From Spirochaetia bacterium (GTDB taxonomy: Bacteria; Spirochaetota; Spirochaetia; Sphaerochaetales; Sphaerochaetaceae), in NCBI GenBank assembly GCA_022482625.1, contig JAKVOU010000001.1, forward strand, positions 682,001-746,000: DNA of 64,000 nucleotides. Direction: 5' to 3'. A model generated the notes under the pieces. That model was not told the DNA's origin. It did not search any database and saw only the letters and a program-made list of their open reading frames with translations. Below, piece after piece: positions 16,594 through 25,503 of the stretch. The position numbers and the translations under genes were made by a program. Numbering within the stretch: the stretch's first letter is position 1; each line of letters starts with the position of its first letter.

Positions 16594-17949
16594 TCAGCTT
16601 TTCTGCAGACCAGCAAGATGTGAAATGACAGACCTGTAATAGAGGCACGCAATAAGTACTGCACTCCAGTTTACCACGACAATTCCGACATAAACGCCGC
16701 TGATGCCCATATATCGTCCAAGGATAGTAAACAGAAACCATGGCATGCATATCTGCCGATACAGTCCGATATAGACAGCAAAATCCGGTTTCTTGATTCC
16801 CTGCAGGGCGCTGACCAGTATCCCTAGGATGACATAGGTCGGAAAGGCAAACAACTCAATATGAAGATATTGGACTCCGGCGGCAATTACAGCCTTGTCA
16901 GATGAAAACAGACCAAGTAAGAACGAAACCAGAGGATAGATGATTATGCCGCCTATGCTGATCATCGAGACACCCCAGACAAGGGTGTGCTGCACTACTT
17001 TGTGAATCCTGTCCATCCGTCCTGCACCAAAACTTTGCCCGCAGATAGCCAATGCAGCTGTATTGAGTCCCATGGTCGGGATCAAGGCAAGTTGTTCCAC
17101 CCGCATTGCAGCCCCATAGGCAGCAATGGTCTGGGAACCTGGAGCAAGTTTCAGGATAAAATAATTTATCACGAATATGCCAAGCGCAGTTGTTCCGATA
17201 TTCAGCATTGCAGGAACCCCCTGCCTCAAAAGTTCCCCCAGTTCCCGTAGACTTGCCCGTGCCTTGAGAAACAGCAAGCGGTCAAAATTCTTGCTATGGA
17301 TACATCTGAAAGCCAGGTAGATACTTCCGCTCGCCTGGATCAATACCGTTGACAGTGCTACGCCGACAGCCCCCAGCCGTGGCAGGCCTCCCCATCCCAT
17401 GACAAACAGAGGATCAAGCAAGACATTGAGGAAGAATCCGAGTATCAGGAAATTACGGTAGCTCCTTGAGTCACCCTGGCTGTTGAGAAAACCGTTCATG
17501 ACTGCATTGAGACAAAAAAAGACAGCACCGAAGAAAATGACATCTATGTACTTCAATCCTTCAACCAAACTCTGTCCCTCTGCTCCCGCAAGCAACATGA
17601 GGAACCTAAGCAAAGGTACCATGCAAGCCAGCAGAACACCTGCTGCAAGAGAAAGCAAAAGGGAACCGACCGCAAAGTGATGGAACTTTGTCCGGTCATC
17701 CTTCCCCAAGGCAATCGAACATAGGGCAGTAGTACCGCTGCCAAGTCCTCCGGACACAGCAGTGACAATGAAATAGATGGGAAATGCAATGGTAATTCCT
17801 GACAAGGCTGCCGTGCCGACCTGCCGTCCGGCAAAATAAGTATCGACGACATTGTATAGGGTATTGAACAACAGACCGGTGCTCGCAGGTACAGCAAGTT
17901 CCCTGACAATATGTCCAACCGGCTTTTCCATATGTACCTGCCCGCTCAT
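16594..17949 (-). CDS. MATE-family efflux transporter
   Basis: A 451-residue integral membrane protein with twelve hydrophobic segments in two similar halves. It carries MATE-typical stretches at the N-terminus (FNTLYNVVDTYFAGRQVGTAALSGITIAFPI) and mid-protein (AAYGAAMRVEQLALIPTMGLNTAALAICGQSFGAG). MATE proteins export cationic drugs or metabolites against Na+ or H+. The length is standard. The ATG at 17949 has AGGAGG 8 nt upstream. It converges on the MFS gene with only 11 nt between stops. Confidence 0.9.
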   Translation of the reverse strand: MSGQVHMEKPVGHIVRELAVPASTGLLFNTLYNVVDTYFAGRQVGTAALSGITIAFPIYFIVTAVSGGLGSGTTALCSIALGKDDRTKFHHFAVGSLLLSLAAGVLLACMVPLLRFLMLLAGAEGQSLVEGLKYIDVIFFGAVFFCLNAVMNGFLNSQGDSRSYRNFLILGFFLNVLLDPLFVMGWGGLPRLGAVGVALSTVLIQASGSIYLAFRCIHSKNFDRLLFLKARASLRELGELLRQGVPAMLNIGTTALGIFVINYFILKLAPGSQTIAAYGAAMRVEQLALIPTMGLNTAALAICGQSFGAGRMDRIHKVVQHTLVWGVSMISIGGIIIYPLVSFLLGLFSSDKAVIAAGVQYLHIELFAFPTYVILGILVSALQGIKKPDFAVYIGLYRQICMPWFLFTILGRYMGISGVYVGIVVVNWSAVLIACLYYRSVISHLAGLQKS

Positions 17950-18056
17950 GCTACCGAACCTCCTGTTGTCCAGTGATATTCCAAGAAAAACAAACCAGTA
18001 TCCATGCTATCCGAAAACAGATTCCTTTGCTATGATATCAGAAAAAGGAGCCATGC

Positions 18057-18359
18057 ATGGACTTTACCATTGAGAAAAACATCATCACCCTGCACCAGCA
18101 GGACAAACAGTACGGATTCATCGACTTTTCCATGGAAAACGAACATCTGGTCAGTCTGAAAAAGGTTTATGTCAATCCTGAATACAGAGGACAGGGAATA
18201 GCAGGAAAACTGATGGACTTTGCAGCCGCTACGTTTCACGATAAAGGCTACACGGTCAGGCCTGTCTGTCCATACGCCTTTACATGGTATAAGAGGCACC
18301 CACAGTTTGAAAGTGAAGTCATCTATCCTGACCAGGATCAGCTTTCCTGTCAGCTCTGA
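18057..18359 (+). CDS. Small GNAT-type N-acetyltransferase (YjdJ-like)
   Basis: The 100-residue protein matches the small single-domain GNAT group (COG2388 type). The acetyl-CoA-binding loop RGQGIAGKL at about residues 42-50 is complete, and it is followed by a helix and VRPVCPYAFTWYKRHPQF, the usual C-terminal signature. These small proteins have no firmly known substrate. The start has AAAGGAG 7 nt upstream. The 3' end overlaps the convergent trmB gene by 10 nt. Confidence 0.85.
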   Translation: MDFTIEKNIITLHQQDKQYGFIDFSMENEHLVSLKKVYVNPEYRGQGIAGKLMDFAAATFHDKGYTVRPVCPYAFTWYKRHPQFESEVIYPDQDQLSCQL

Positions 18360-19090
18360 TCCTTTTCAAACCAGACTTCACTGATTTCATAGTCCAGGTC
18401 CCTGCCCCGTCGCTCATATTTTGTCGTAGGCCGCCATGGTCTGGTAGGAGCAAAACCACCATAGGGGTTGTGCAGTCCCTTTGTTGCTGAAAATACCGAA
18501 AGCATCTGGTCAGCATAGTCCTGCCAATCAGTCGTACAGTAGATGTAGCCTCCAGCTCTCAGCTTCCTTGTCAGCAACGCTGCAAAATCCGGTTGGATCA
18601 ACCGCCGTTTACGGTGTTTTTTCTTTGGCCAGGGATCAGGGAAGAATATATGGAAACCTGCAAGGCTCCCGTCACTGATCATATCTTCCAATATCCGGAC
18701 TGCATCGAATCGCATCAGCCTGATGTTTTCTATCCCTGTATCGCCGACAGTTGCAAGCAACTTGGTAAAACCGCTGAGGAAGACTTCAACTCCCAGATAG
18801 TTGAACTGCTCACGTTCCTTTGCAATCCTGGCAGTGCTCTGTCCCATACCGAACCCTATTTCCATGATCACCGGCCTGTCATTGCCGAAGATCTCTTGGA
18901 AATCAAGCAGCTGTTTTCCATAAGGGACACAGTAGTGGCTGTAATATTTCCGTACAGCTTCTACCTGAAACGTATGCAATGCTCCCGTACGGAGTACATA
19001 TGAATGTATCCTACGGTTTCCGTCAGCCTCAGGTTCCACGAACTGCAGTTCAGGTATATCTTCAAAAACTACTTTCGGTCTTTCCTTCAT
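18350..19090 (-). CDS. trmB: tRNA (guanine-N7)-methyltransferase
   Basis: TrmB makes m7G46 in the variable loop of tRNA using S-adenosylmethionine. The SAM-binding motif EIGFGMGQSTARIAKE lies at about residue 76-91 and the family signature FPDPWPKKKHRKRRLI at about 150-165. The C-terminal motif TKYERRGRDLDYEI is also present. At 246 residues it is of usual length with a short N-terminal extension. The gene follows mfd by 8 nt and is probably co-transcribed with it. Confidence 0.95.
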   Translation of the reverse strand: MKERPKVVFEDIPELQFVEPEADGNRRIHSYVLRTGALHTFQVEAVRKYYSHYCVPYGKQLLDFQEIFGNDRPVIMEIGFGMGQSTARIAKEREQFNYLGVEVFLSGFTKLLATVGDTGIENIRLMRFDAVRILEDMISDGSLAGFHIFFPDPWPKKKHRKRRLIQPDFAALLTRKLRAGGYIYCTTDWQDYADQMLSVFSATKGLHNPYGGFAPTRPWRPTTKYERRGRDLDYEISEVWFEKDQS

Positions 19091-19098
19091 ATCCTTTC

Positions 19099-22000
19099 CT
19101 ATGCAAGCCTTTCCAACATCTCAAGGATGAACAGGCTCTTGTCCTTCAATGATACGGCTCCAGTCCTGAGTTTGACATCACATGGATGGGCAGTATCGAA
19201 CTTGACGTTTCCATTGCTATACTTGAGCAAGGCAAGCAGTTTCTCAGCATGGATATACTTGACGGACCGATATGTTACCGTCACGGTCCCCTTCTTTTCC
19301 TTGAGATGGATGATGCCAAGCTTACGGCAGACTATCTTCAATTGCGCGATATAGATAAGGTTTGACACTTCTTCAGGAGGAGGTCCAAATCTATCTGACA
19401 GTTCACTGATAAGCAGATTCAACTGCTGCCGGTCCTGGACACTGGCAATCTTCTTATAGATTTCGAATTTGATCGAAGGTTCCTTGATGTAGGAATCAGG
19501 GATGAACCCGGTATAGTCAAGTTCCATGAATACTTCCTGTTCAAGTTCTTCCTTTCCTTCACTGCGGATCTTGTTCACCGCCTCATCCAGGATCCTTATG
19601 TACATATCCAGACCCACGCTTGCAAGCTGTCCCGACTGTTCCCTTCCCAACAGGTTGCCCGCTCCACGGATTTCCATATCCTTCATGCTGACCTTGAACC
19701 CGGCGCCCAGACCGGTATTCTCGCTGATTGTCCTAAGCCGTTTCACGGCAACCTCGCTCAGGGACTGCTCATTGGGATAAAACAGATATGCATAGGCCTG
19801 ATGGTCACTTCTACCTACCCTCCCCCTCAGCTGATAGAGCTGCGATATCCCGTAGAGATCAGCCCTGTCAATGATGATCGTATTGACATTCGGAATATCG
19901 ATGCCGTTTTCGATTATCGTCGTAGAAACCAACACCTGTATGCCTTCATGGATGAAACGTCTCATGGTATCCTCGAGGTCCGCAGGTTCCATCTGACCAT
20001 GGGCACTGGCAATGGCGACATCAGGCAACAGCTGGGACAGCAACCTTACCGTTGCATCCAGGCTGTCAATCCTGTTATGGAGATAGAACACCTGTCCATG
20101 ACGGGCAATCTCATCCCTGATTGCCTGGGCTGCAACTGAGATATCGAAGGGAATAATCTTCGTCGCAATGGCATGTCGGGCCATAGGAGGTGTCGTAAGC
20201 AGTGACATATCCCTGATCTTCAGCAGTGACATGTAGAGGGTCCGGGGAATCGGAGTGGCAGAAAGTGCAAGGGAATCGATACTGGTACGCATCTTCTTTA
20301 TTTTCTCCTTGTCCTTGACCCCGAAGCGCTGTTCCTCATCAATTACAAGCAATCCCAAGTCCCGGAAAAGGATATCCTTCTGCAATATCCTATGGGTACC
20401 GAACAATACATCGATCTGTCCTCCCGCAATCCGGTTCTTGACCTCCGTCTGCTGTTTCTTCGGAACGACACGTGACAGCAAGCCGATGTTGATCGGAAAA
20501 TCCTGGCATCTCTGGATGAAATTGTTATAATGCTGTTCTGCCAGAATCGTTGTCGGCGCCAGGAATGCGACCTGCTTTCCACTCATCACTGCCTTGAAAG
20601 CAGCCCTGAAGGCGACTTCAGTCTTCCCAAAGCCGACATCACCGCAGATAAGCCGGTCCATCGCAGTAGAACTTTCCATATCTGCCTTGACATCATCGAT
20701 GCAGGTCAACTGGTCCGGTGTCTCCTCATATGGAAACATTGCCTCAAACTGGAGCTGCATATCATTGTCGGGTTCAAAAGGAAAACCAATCGTAGCTTTT
20801 CTTCTCGCATAGAGCTCGATCAGATATTTTGCAAGGTCTTCGGCTTTTGCCCTTGCTTTTGCTTTCTTCTTTTCCCAGCTCGCCGTACCGATCCGGTCCA
20901 ACGTCGGGGCACTGCCGGACGAGCCTATGTACCGCTGGACCAGGTTCGCCTGTTCGATCGGTACATAGATGGTATCGCCGCCAGCATATGCTATCTTTAT
21001 GTAATCCCGTTCCCTGTCAAATGATTTGACACGATCAATCTTGATGAAACGTCCCACGCCATAGTTGACATGGACTACATAATCACCTTCATGAAGATCG
21101 ACAAATGAATCCAAAGGAGAACTCTTGGTTGTCCGAAGGGTCTTTATCACCTGTTTTCGCCGGCCGAAAATCTCATGCTCACACAGGACAATGACCTTGC
21201 GCTCGGGAATGGAAAAACCACCTGAAAGCTCCACATCCATATAGCGAATCTGAGGAAAAGACGACAGCATCTGCTTCAACCGCTGTGTCTGCAGGGCATT
21301 TCCGCTGGAAATGAAAATCTGCCACCCATCGGAAGAGAGACTCTTCAGCTCACCTTTCAGCCTTGAAAAATCGCCGAAATAAGAATGAGGTCCCTCAAGA
21401 TTGAACCGATAGCATTCTTTGTCATTGTCGATGTCGACCAACGTCAGGCTATGCGGATGCCGGCTGACAAAGTCTGGAAAATCGAGCAATATCTCATCAG
21501 GTCTGGGACAGTTCCTGTCTTCCTGGAACGCAGTCCTGTACAGACTTTTTGCTTCCGCCTGGAGGCTCTTGTAACTGGTATCCAGCATCAGATCTCCCAG
21601 AAGACAAAAGAAGTCATGGGATCCGACATAGCTGTCGATCAGACAGGTCTCAACAGGACTTGTCTCATCAACAAGGCTGACGGCAAAGTTCCTGAGGTTC
21701 CCGGAAGTTTCCTGGGTCAATGGATCGAAAGGTGCAATTTTCTCAACTTCATTCCAAGCCGAATAGATCCGTACCGGCTCGTCTTGGTTGAACGGAAAGA
21801 TATCCAGTACCTCTCCCCGTACCGAAAAATCACCTGGAAGCTGGGTGGAAGGACCCCTGGTATAGCCGGCAGAAGAAAGCCGTGCCGCAATTGAGACAGG
21901 GTCAAAGGTTCCCCCTACCTTGATTTTGAGACTGGAAGCCTCTATTGTGCCTGAAGCAACCACAGAGCTTACAAATGGCCGCAGATGCGTGACGATAATT

Positions 22001-22377
22001 GCTTCCTTGATCTCACGGATTCGGGTAAGGACCTGAAGCTGCATATATTCCAGAGGCCCTGGTTGCCAAGGGGAGTAGAGCTTCTTGTCCGTACCGGGGA
22101 AATAGACGACAGGCACTTCACTGCTGCTGAGGTCCCTGGCAATATTCCCATAGGAATCAATCGTAATGCCAAGATCCTTGAGCATCTGGAGACAGCTTTC
22201 CTTCGTCGGGCAGATCACCCATATCTTGCCCTTTTGGCTCCGATAAGCCAACCGGACCAGCTGGGCCAGAGGATATCCTTCGATACCAAAGACCCTAAGA
22301 TTACCAATCCCGGCACTCAAGCTCTTGTAAGCAGGTGTAGTTTTAATATATCCTTGGATAATATCTGAAAGTTGCAT
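19099..22377 (-). CDS. mfd: Transcription-repair coupling factor Mfd
   Basis: Mfd removes RNA polymerase stalled at DNA lesions and recruits the UvrAB repair proteins. The 1092-residue protein has the full domain set. A UvrB-like N-terminal part covers about 1-330. The polymerase-interaction Tudor-like domain is at about 420-490 (LHEGDYVVHVNYGVGRF). The RecG-like translocase follows, with Walker A GDVGFGKTEVAF near 578, DEEQRFGV near 677 and SATPIPRTLYMSL near 700. The C-terminal TRCF domain is at about 950-1060. All helicase motifs are intact. trmB follows directly. Confidence 0.97.
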   Translation of the reverse strand: MQLSDIIQGYIKTTPAYKSLSAGIGNLRVFGIEGYPLAQLVRLAYRSQKGKIWVICPTKESCLQMLKDLGITIDSYGNIARDLSSSEVPVVYFPGTDKKLYSPWQPGPLEYMQLQVLTRIREIKEAIIVTHLRPFVSSVVASGTIEASSLKIKVGGTFDPVSIAARLSSAGYTRGPSTQLPGDFSVRGEVLDIFPFNQDEPVRIYSAWNEVEKIAPFDPLTQETSGNLRNFAVSLVDETSPVETCLIDSYVGSHDFFCLLGDLMLDTSYKSLQAEAKSLYRTAFQEDRNCPRPDEILLDFPDFVSRHPHSLTLVDIDNDKECYRFNLEGPHSYFGDFSRLKGELKSLSSDGWQIFISSGNALQTQRLKQMLSSFPQIRYMDVELSGGFSIPERKVIVLCEHEIFGRRKQVIKTLRTTKSSPLDSFVDLHEGDYVVHVNYGVGRFIKIDRVKSFDRERDYIKIAYAGGDTIYVPIEQANLVQRYIGSSGSAPTLDRIGTASWEKKKAKARAKAEDLAKYLIELYARRKATIGFPFEPDNDMQLQFEAMFPYEETPDQLTCIDDVKADMESSTAMDRLICGDVGFGKTEVAFRAAFKAVMSGKQVAFLAPTTILAEQHYNNFIQRCQDFPINIGLLSRVVPKKQQTEVKNRIAGGQIDVLFGTHRILQKDILFRDLGLLVIDEEQRFGVKDKEKIKKMRTSIDSLALSATPIPRTLYMSLLKIRDMSLLTTPPMARHAIATKIIPFDISVAAQAIRDEIARHGQVFYLHNRIDSLDATVRLLSQLLPDVAIASAHGQMEPADLEDTMRRFIHEGIQVLVSTTIIENGIDIPNVNTIIIDRADLYGISQLYQLRGRVGRSDHQAYAYLFYPNEQSLSEVAVKRLRTISENTGLGAGFKVSMKDMEIRGAGNLLGREQSGQLASVGLDMYIRILDEAVNKIRSEGKEELEQEVFMELDYTGFIPDSYIKEPSIKFEIYKKIASVQDRQQLNLLISELSDRFGPPPEEVSNLIYIAQLKIVCRKLGIIHLKEKKGTVTVTYRSVKYIHAEKLLALLKYSNGNVKFDTAHPCDVKLRTGAVSLKDKSLFILEMLERLA

Positions 22378-22422
22378 GACGTGCTACAACGTAGCATAGA
22401 GCAAAAAGGAAATCAATGAGAC

Positions 22423-23226
22423 ATGGTATTGGATGGCGAAAAATTAGACATATTGATGGAAGAACTGGAAAGCTGTGCGACTGTTGCCTATGAAATGCAG
22501 GCTGACATCGCACGGGGATACAAGGATGACGGTTCGGTACTGACAAAAGCCGATACCACCATCTCCAGAAGAGTAATGGTAATGCTCTCCCGGCTGTTTC
22601 CCACCTGCAACAGGATAAGCGAAGAAGAAAGGTCCGCTTACAAGGAAGATGCACCTTATACGTTCATCTTGGACCCGATTGACGGTACTGATGTCTATTC
22701 CCAAGGGCTGCCCTGCTTTGCCATAGCGCTGGGTATCCTTGACAGCTGCAGGCAACCGGTAGGAGCAATGGTCATCGCACCCCGTTTCGGCATTGCACAG
22801 GAACGGTTCAGCATAAGGCTTGATCCCGGACAAAAGCCCATCCTCGACTCAAAGCCTTTGAGATATCCACAGGGAAAGGATATGCCTACACAGATTACGT
22901 TAAGCAGCAAAAGTCAGAAACTTGTAGATTTCAGCCACTTCCATGGCAAGGTCAGGACATTCGGATCGTCAATCATACACATCCTTGCCCCCGCAATCTA
23001 TCCCTATATCCAAGGATGCATCAACCAACCGGCATATGCATGGGACATAGCTGCGGCCCATGCTGTACTACGGGCTGTAGGAATGGATATCGAATATGCC
23101 GACGGTACACCTTTTGTCTATGACCGTTCGATGCTGGAAGACAGGATGCCTTGCCACGGCACCATCTACTGCGGTACCGAGACATGCCGGCATAACCTAA
23201 GGGAACTTCTTCCCCTCAGGAGCTAA
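22423..23226 (+). CDS. Inositol monophosphatase-family phosphatase
   Basis: The 267-residue protein belongs to the Mg-dependent, Li-sensitive phosphatase superfamily that includes inositol monophosphatase, CysQ and HisN. Metal-binding motifs are visible: the Glu of SEEERSAYK near 67, FILDPIDGTDVY near 86-97, and YAWDIAAAHAVLRAVG near 205-220. The substrate may be inositol phosphate, histidinol phosphate or PAP; the sequence alone does not decide. It is divergent from mfd with a 45-bp gap, and its stop overlaps by 4 bp the stop of the convergent transporter gene. Confidence 0.85.
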   Translation: MVLDGEKLDILMEELESCATVAYEMQADIARGYKDDGSVLTKADTTISRRVMVMLSRLFPTCNRISEEERSAYKEDAPYTFILDPIDGTDVYSQGLPCFAIALGILDSCRQPVGAMVIAPRFGIAQERFSIRLDPGQKPILDSKPLRYPQGKDMPTQITLSSKSQKLVDFSHFHGKVRTFGSSIIHILAPAIYPYIQGCINQPAYAWDIAAAHAVLRAVGMDIEYADGTPFVYDRSMLEDRMPCHGTIYCGTETCRHNLRELLPLRS

Positions 23227-23915
23227 AGCGTACAGCTGATTTTTCCTTGGTCAAACCATCTGCGTGCAAGGTAAATGAACGGTGTATCACAGATAGCAAC
23301 GATCCATTTGAGCAGATAGGTAGAAATCATGATCTGGATGAGTACATCCCAGGGATAGACCCCAAGGAAAGCCCCTAAGGTAAATATCACCGTATCAATC
23401 AACTGTGAGACAAACGTCGAAGCATTGTTGCGCAGCCAAAGCATCCGGGTACTTGGAAAACGTGCCTTCCAGAACTCAAACGCCCAGATATCATGTGAAT
23501 TGCTGCATAGGTAGGCAATCAATGACGCAGCAGCAATCCTAGGCATCAGTCCGAACAGTTCCTTCATGGACTGCTGTATGTAGTCGGAAGGTGCCGGAAT
23601 GAACAGAATCGCCATCTGCATGAAAACTGTCATGACAATCAAGGCAAAGAAACCCATCGGAACTGCCTTGGACGAGGCTTTTCTTCCATAGCACTCGGAC
23701 AGTATGTCGGTTGCAAGGAAGCCGGTAGCATAGACAATGTTACCAAGCGTAGCCTCGATACCGAAAAGGTTGACGGTCTTTGCAACCTGAAGGTTTGCCA
23801 CAATCACATAGATAGGAATCCATAGGTACAAGCCAAGCTTGCCCCAGAAACGAAAGGCGACCATAATAGCCGCAAAATTGAGAATAAGCAGGATGAACCA
23901 ATATAATTCATTCAT
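23223..23915 (-). CDS. yhhQ: Queuosine precursor transporter (YhhQ/VUT family)
   Basis: The 230-residue membrane protein has six hydrophobic segments and fits the COG1738 family, represented by E. coli YhhQ, which takes up preQ0/preQ1 for synthesis of the queuosine tRNA base. Typical features are GNIVYATGFLATDILSECYGRKAS at about 58-80, and LRNNASTFVSQLIDTVIFTLGAF at about 155-178. The start ATG 23915 has an unusually strong GAGGGGG site 7 nt upstream. A 114-nt strongly folded leader with its own promoter lies directly before that site, suggesting ligand-controlled expression. No other queuosine genes are in the window. Confidence 0.9.
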   Translation of the reverse strand: MNELYWFILLILNFAAIMVAFRFWGKLGLYLWIPIYVIVANLQVAKTVNLFGIEATLGNIVYATGFLATDILSECYGRKASSKAVPMGFFALIVMTVFMQMAILFIPAPSDYIQQSMKELFGLMPRIAAASLIAYLCSNSHDIWAFEFWKARFPSTRMLWLRNNASTFVSQLIDTVIFTLGAFLGVYPWDVLIQIMISTYLLKWIVAICDTPFIYLARRWFDQGKISCTL

Positions 23916-23931
23916 GCTGATACCCCCTCAG

Positions 23932-24045
23932 ATAGAATAGCCAGGAGCAACGCTCCCCTACGCCAAGATGCTGTCAGTTTCCCGACGTGCCACATCCACC
24001 TTGGTTCTGATGGCTGCATGATATGCAAGGGCCACTTTACCCTAT
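23932..24045 (-). ncRNA. Structured leader RNA of yhhQ, candidate riboswitch of unrecognised class
   Basis: The minus-strand transcript can form a closed multi-branch fold. P1 is AUAGGGUA (24045-24038) with UAUUCUAU (23939-23932). P2 is GUGGC (24035-24031) with GCCAU (24014-24010), topped by UGCAU (24027-24023) and AUGCA (24019-24015), with a CCU bulge. P3 is CCAAGGUG (24004-23997) with CAUCUUGG (23970-23963), capped by GUCGG-GAAA-CUGAC (23986-23973), a GNRA loop. P4 is GGAGC-GUU-GCUCC (23956-23944). The P2 bulge CCCUU can pair with the yhhQ ribosome-binding site GAGGG, giving a possible pseudoknot. The RNA starts about 6 nt after the expected transcription start. It does not match the preQ1 or other riboswitch consensus sequences I remember. 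Confidence 0.6.
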
Positions 24046-24057
24046 TTCACAAACAGA

Positions 24058-24085
24058 ATTATACTTAACATAATTAAAGCATCAA
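24058..24085 (-). promoter_or_regulatory. Promoter of yhhQ and its leader RNA
   Basis: On the minus strand TTGATG (24080-24085) and TATAAT (24058-24063) are 16 bp apart. The -35 box overlaps the last codons of the upstream NTPase gene. Transcription would begin near 24051, immediately before helix P1 of the leader. Confidence 0.7.
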
Positions 24086-24568
24086 TTTCTCCGTTCCGTT
24101 CCAGGGTACTACCTGTTCAACGGACCAGCCTGACAATCCATAGGCAGCAATCACGGCAGGCATAAATTCATCCCTGACTGCAAGCACAAGCTCTATGCGT
24201 TCATTACGCAACAAAGTACGTAACAGTCCGTCAAATCCAAGTCCCATAGAAAATTCAAGCCGACCGATTTCATCGAGAAATACAGTTGCATGGCCCACCG
24301 CCTGCTGCAGGCTGTCCAAAAGTTCAGCCTGCGCCGAAGCAAAAGCTTCTTCACGTACATAGTAACGGCCAAGCCTGAGACCCGGAGGGCAGTCTGCAAG
24401 ACTGAGATATTGCCTGCCGGTAGCCAAGCTAAGAAGTGTATAGAAACTTTTGTTTTTCCCTCCGATGGAAAGAAAACCGAAACAGGGACCCGTCTCTTGA
24501 GCTGCAAGTTGCCGTAATCTGGTCGTCTTGCCTCCATGCCATGGGGCAGTAACCAGCAGGTTTCCCAT
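24074..24568 (-). CDS. P-loop NTPase, THEP1-like
   Basis: This 164-residue protein begins with a strand and an atypical Walker A, APWHGGKTT at about residues 8-16, and has a Walker B-like TVFLDEIGRLEF near 96-107. The build is that of the THEP1/NTPase_1 group of small nucleotide-triphosphatases. Their cellular role is not established. ATG 24568 lies one base past the stop of the ACT-domain gene; an in-frame ATG at 24604 would sit inside that gene. There is no clear ribosome-binding site, so translation is probably coupled to the upstream gene, implying the two proteins work together. Confidence 0.7.
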   Translation of the reverse strand: MGNLLVTAPWHGGKTTRLRQLAAQETGPCFGFLSIGGKNKSFYTLLSLATGRQYLSLADCPPGLRLGRYYVREEAFASAQAELLDSLQQAVGHATVFLDEIGRLEFSMGLGFDGLLRTLLRNERIELVLAVRDEFMPAVIAAYGLSGWSVEQVVPWNGTEKLML

Positions 24569-24569
24569 C

Positions 24570-25229
24570 TCAGTGTTCGCCCAAAAACGACTGGAGCACA
24601 GCAAAAGCTTTCATGCTGTCTTCGCGAAGTATGACAAACGTCAGCTCGTTCATTGTCGATACGATTTCTATGACGTTGATTACTTCCCATGCAAGCTTTC
24701 TTACAGCTTCATAGACAATGCCTGGTGTCTGGAGAAAACGACCCGAAAACACAAGAGTAAGGGCAACAAGGTCATTCATTTCATTGAGGACATCCTCGCC
24801 TTCTGCAATTTCTTTTACAAGGTCACGATATTTGTCACTCACTGCAACCGAAATCTCGTGTGAGCCAAGAGAAATATTGAGAAAGTCTCCCTTTTCAGTT
24901 GCCACTGTCGCATAAATGCGGCCAAGCTTGGAAAGGAAACTGTCATTCCGAACTACATTGAGATCATAGATATTGGTCTTCATGACAATCTCATAGTCCA
25001 CCTTCGGACGGCTGTTCATTTCTTCCCTGAGCTTGAGCTCATCCCCATAGCGGCGTACAGCCATGACGATTGCACTGTGCTTGACTTCCCTTCCGTACAG
25101 CTTCTCCACTTCACCTTGGATGGAAGAAGCATAGTTGCTGAAAGAAAGCACACCTCTTACCAACATTTCATGGATGAAAGGAGACCTGTCTATGATATGC
25201 TTGACGCATCCGCTTACCGATTCTGCCAT
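24570..25229 (-). CDS. ACT-domain protein of unknown function
   Basis: The 219-residue protein has an N-terminal helical part with a helix-turn-helix look (residues 20-65: SNYASSIQGEVEKLYGREVKHSAIVMAVRRY) and a C-terminal half with two ACT-like beta-alpha segments, the last one VINVIEIVSTMNELTFVILREDSMKAFAVLQSFL. ACT domains usually bind amino acids or other small ligands. There is no kinase domain, although ACT repeats of this kind occur in aspartate kinase. ATG 25229 has GGAGGAA 5 nt upstream. The gene is followed immediately by the NTPase gene, with stop and next start one base apart. I cannot name a pathway. Confidence 0.65.
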   Translation of the reverse strand: MAESVSGCVKHIIDRSPFIHEMLVRGVLSFSNYASSIQGEVEKLYGREVKHSAIVMAVRRYGDELKLREEMNSRPKVDYEIVMKTNIYDLNVVRNDSFLSKLGRIYATVATEKGDFLNISLGSHEISVAVSDKYRDLVKEIAEGEDVLNEMNDLVALTLVFSGRFLQTPGIVYEAVRKLAWEVINVIEIVSTMNELTFVILREDSMKAFAVLQSFLGEH

Positions 25230-25503
25230 GGATTCCTCCAAATTCTCTATAGGTGTTATATTAATCACAAATTGTAAACATTTCAACAGAAAAGGCACTA
25301 AATCTCTACATGAACTAAGAATTGTTTTTTTTACACGAAATTAATTCAATTTACACCTAAAAGTTGAAAAGCCAGGGCAATTGTCAAGAAAAATAGTTAC
25401 ATTCTCCACCTGACTGAATAAATATTACCAAAGGCAATGGCAATGTTCAGCTATCTGTGCCATACTGGTCCTACAGACATATGCGAAGGGGAAACACAGC
25501 AGG

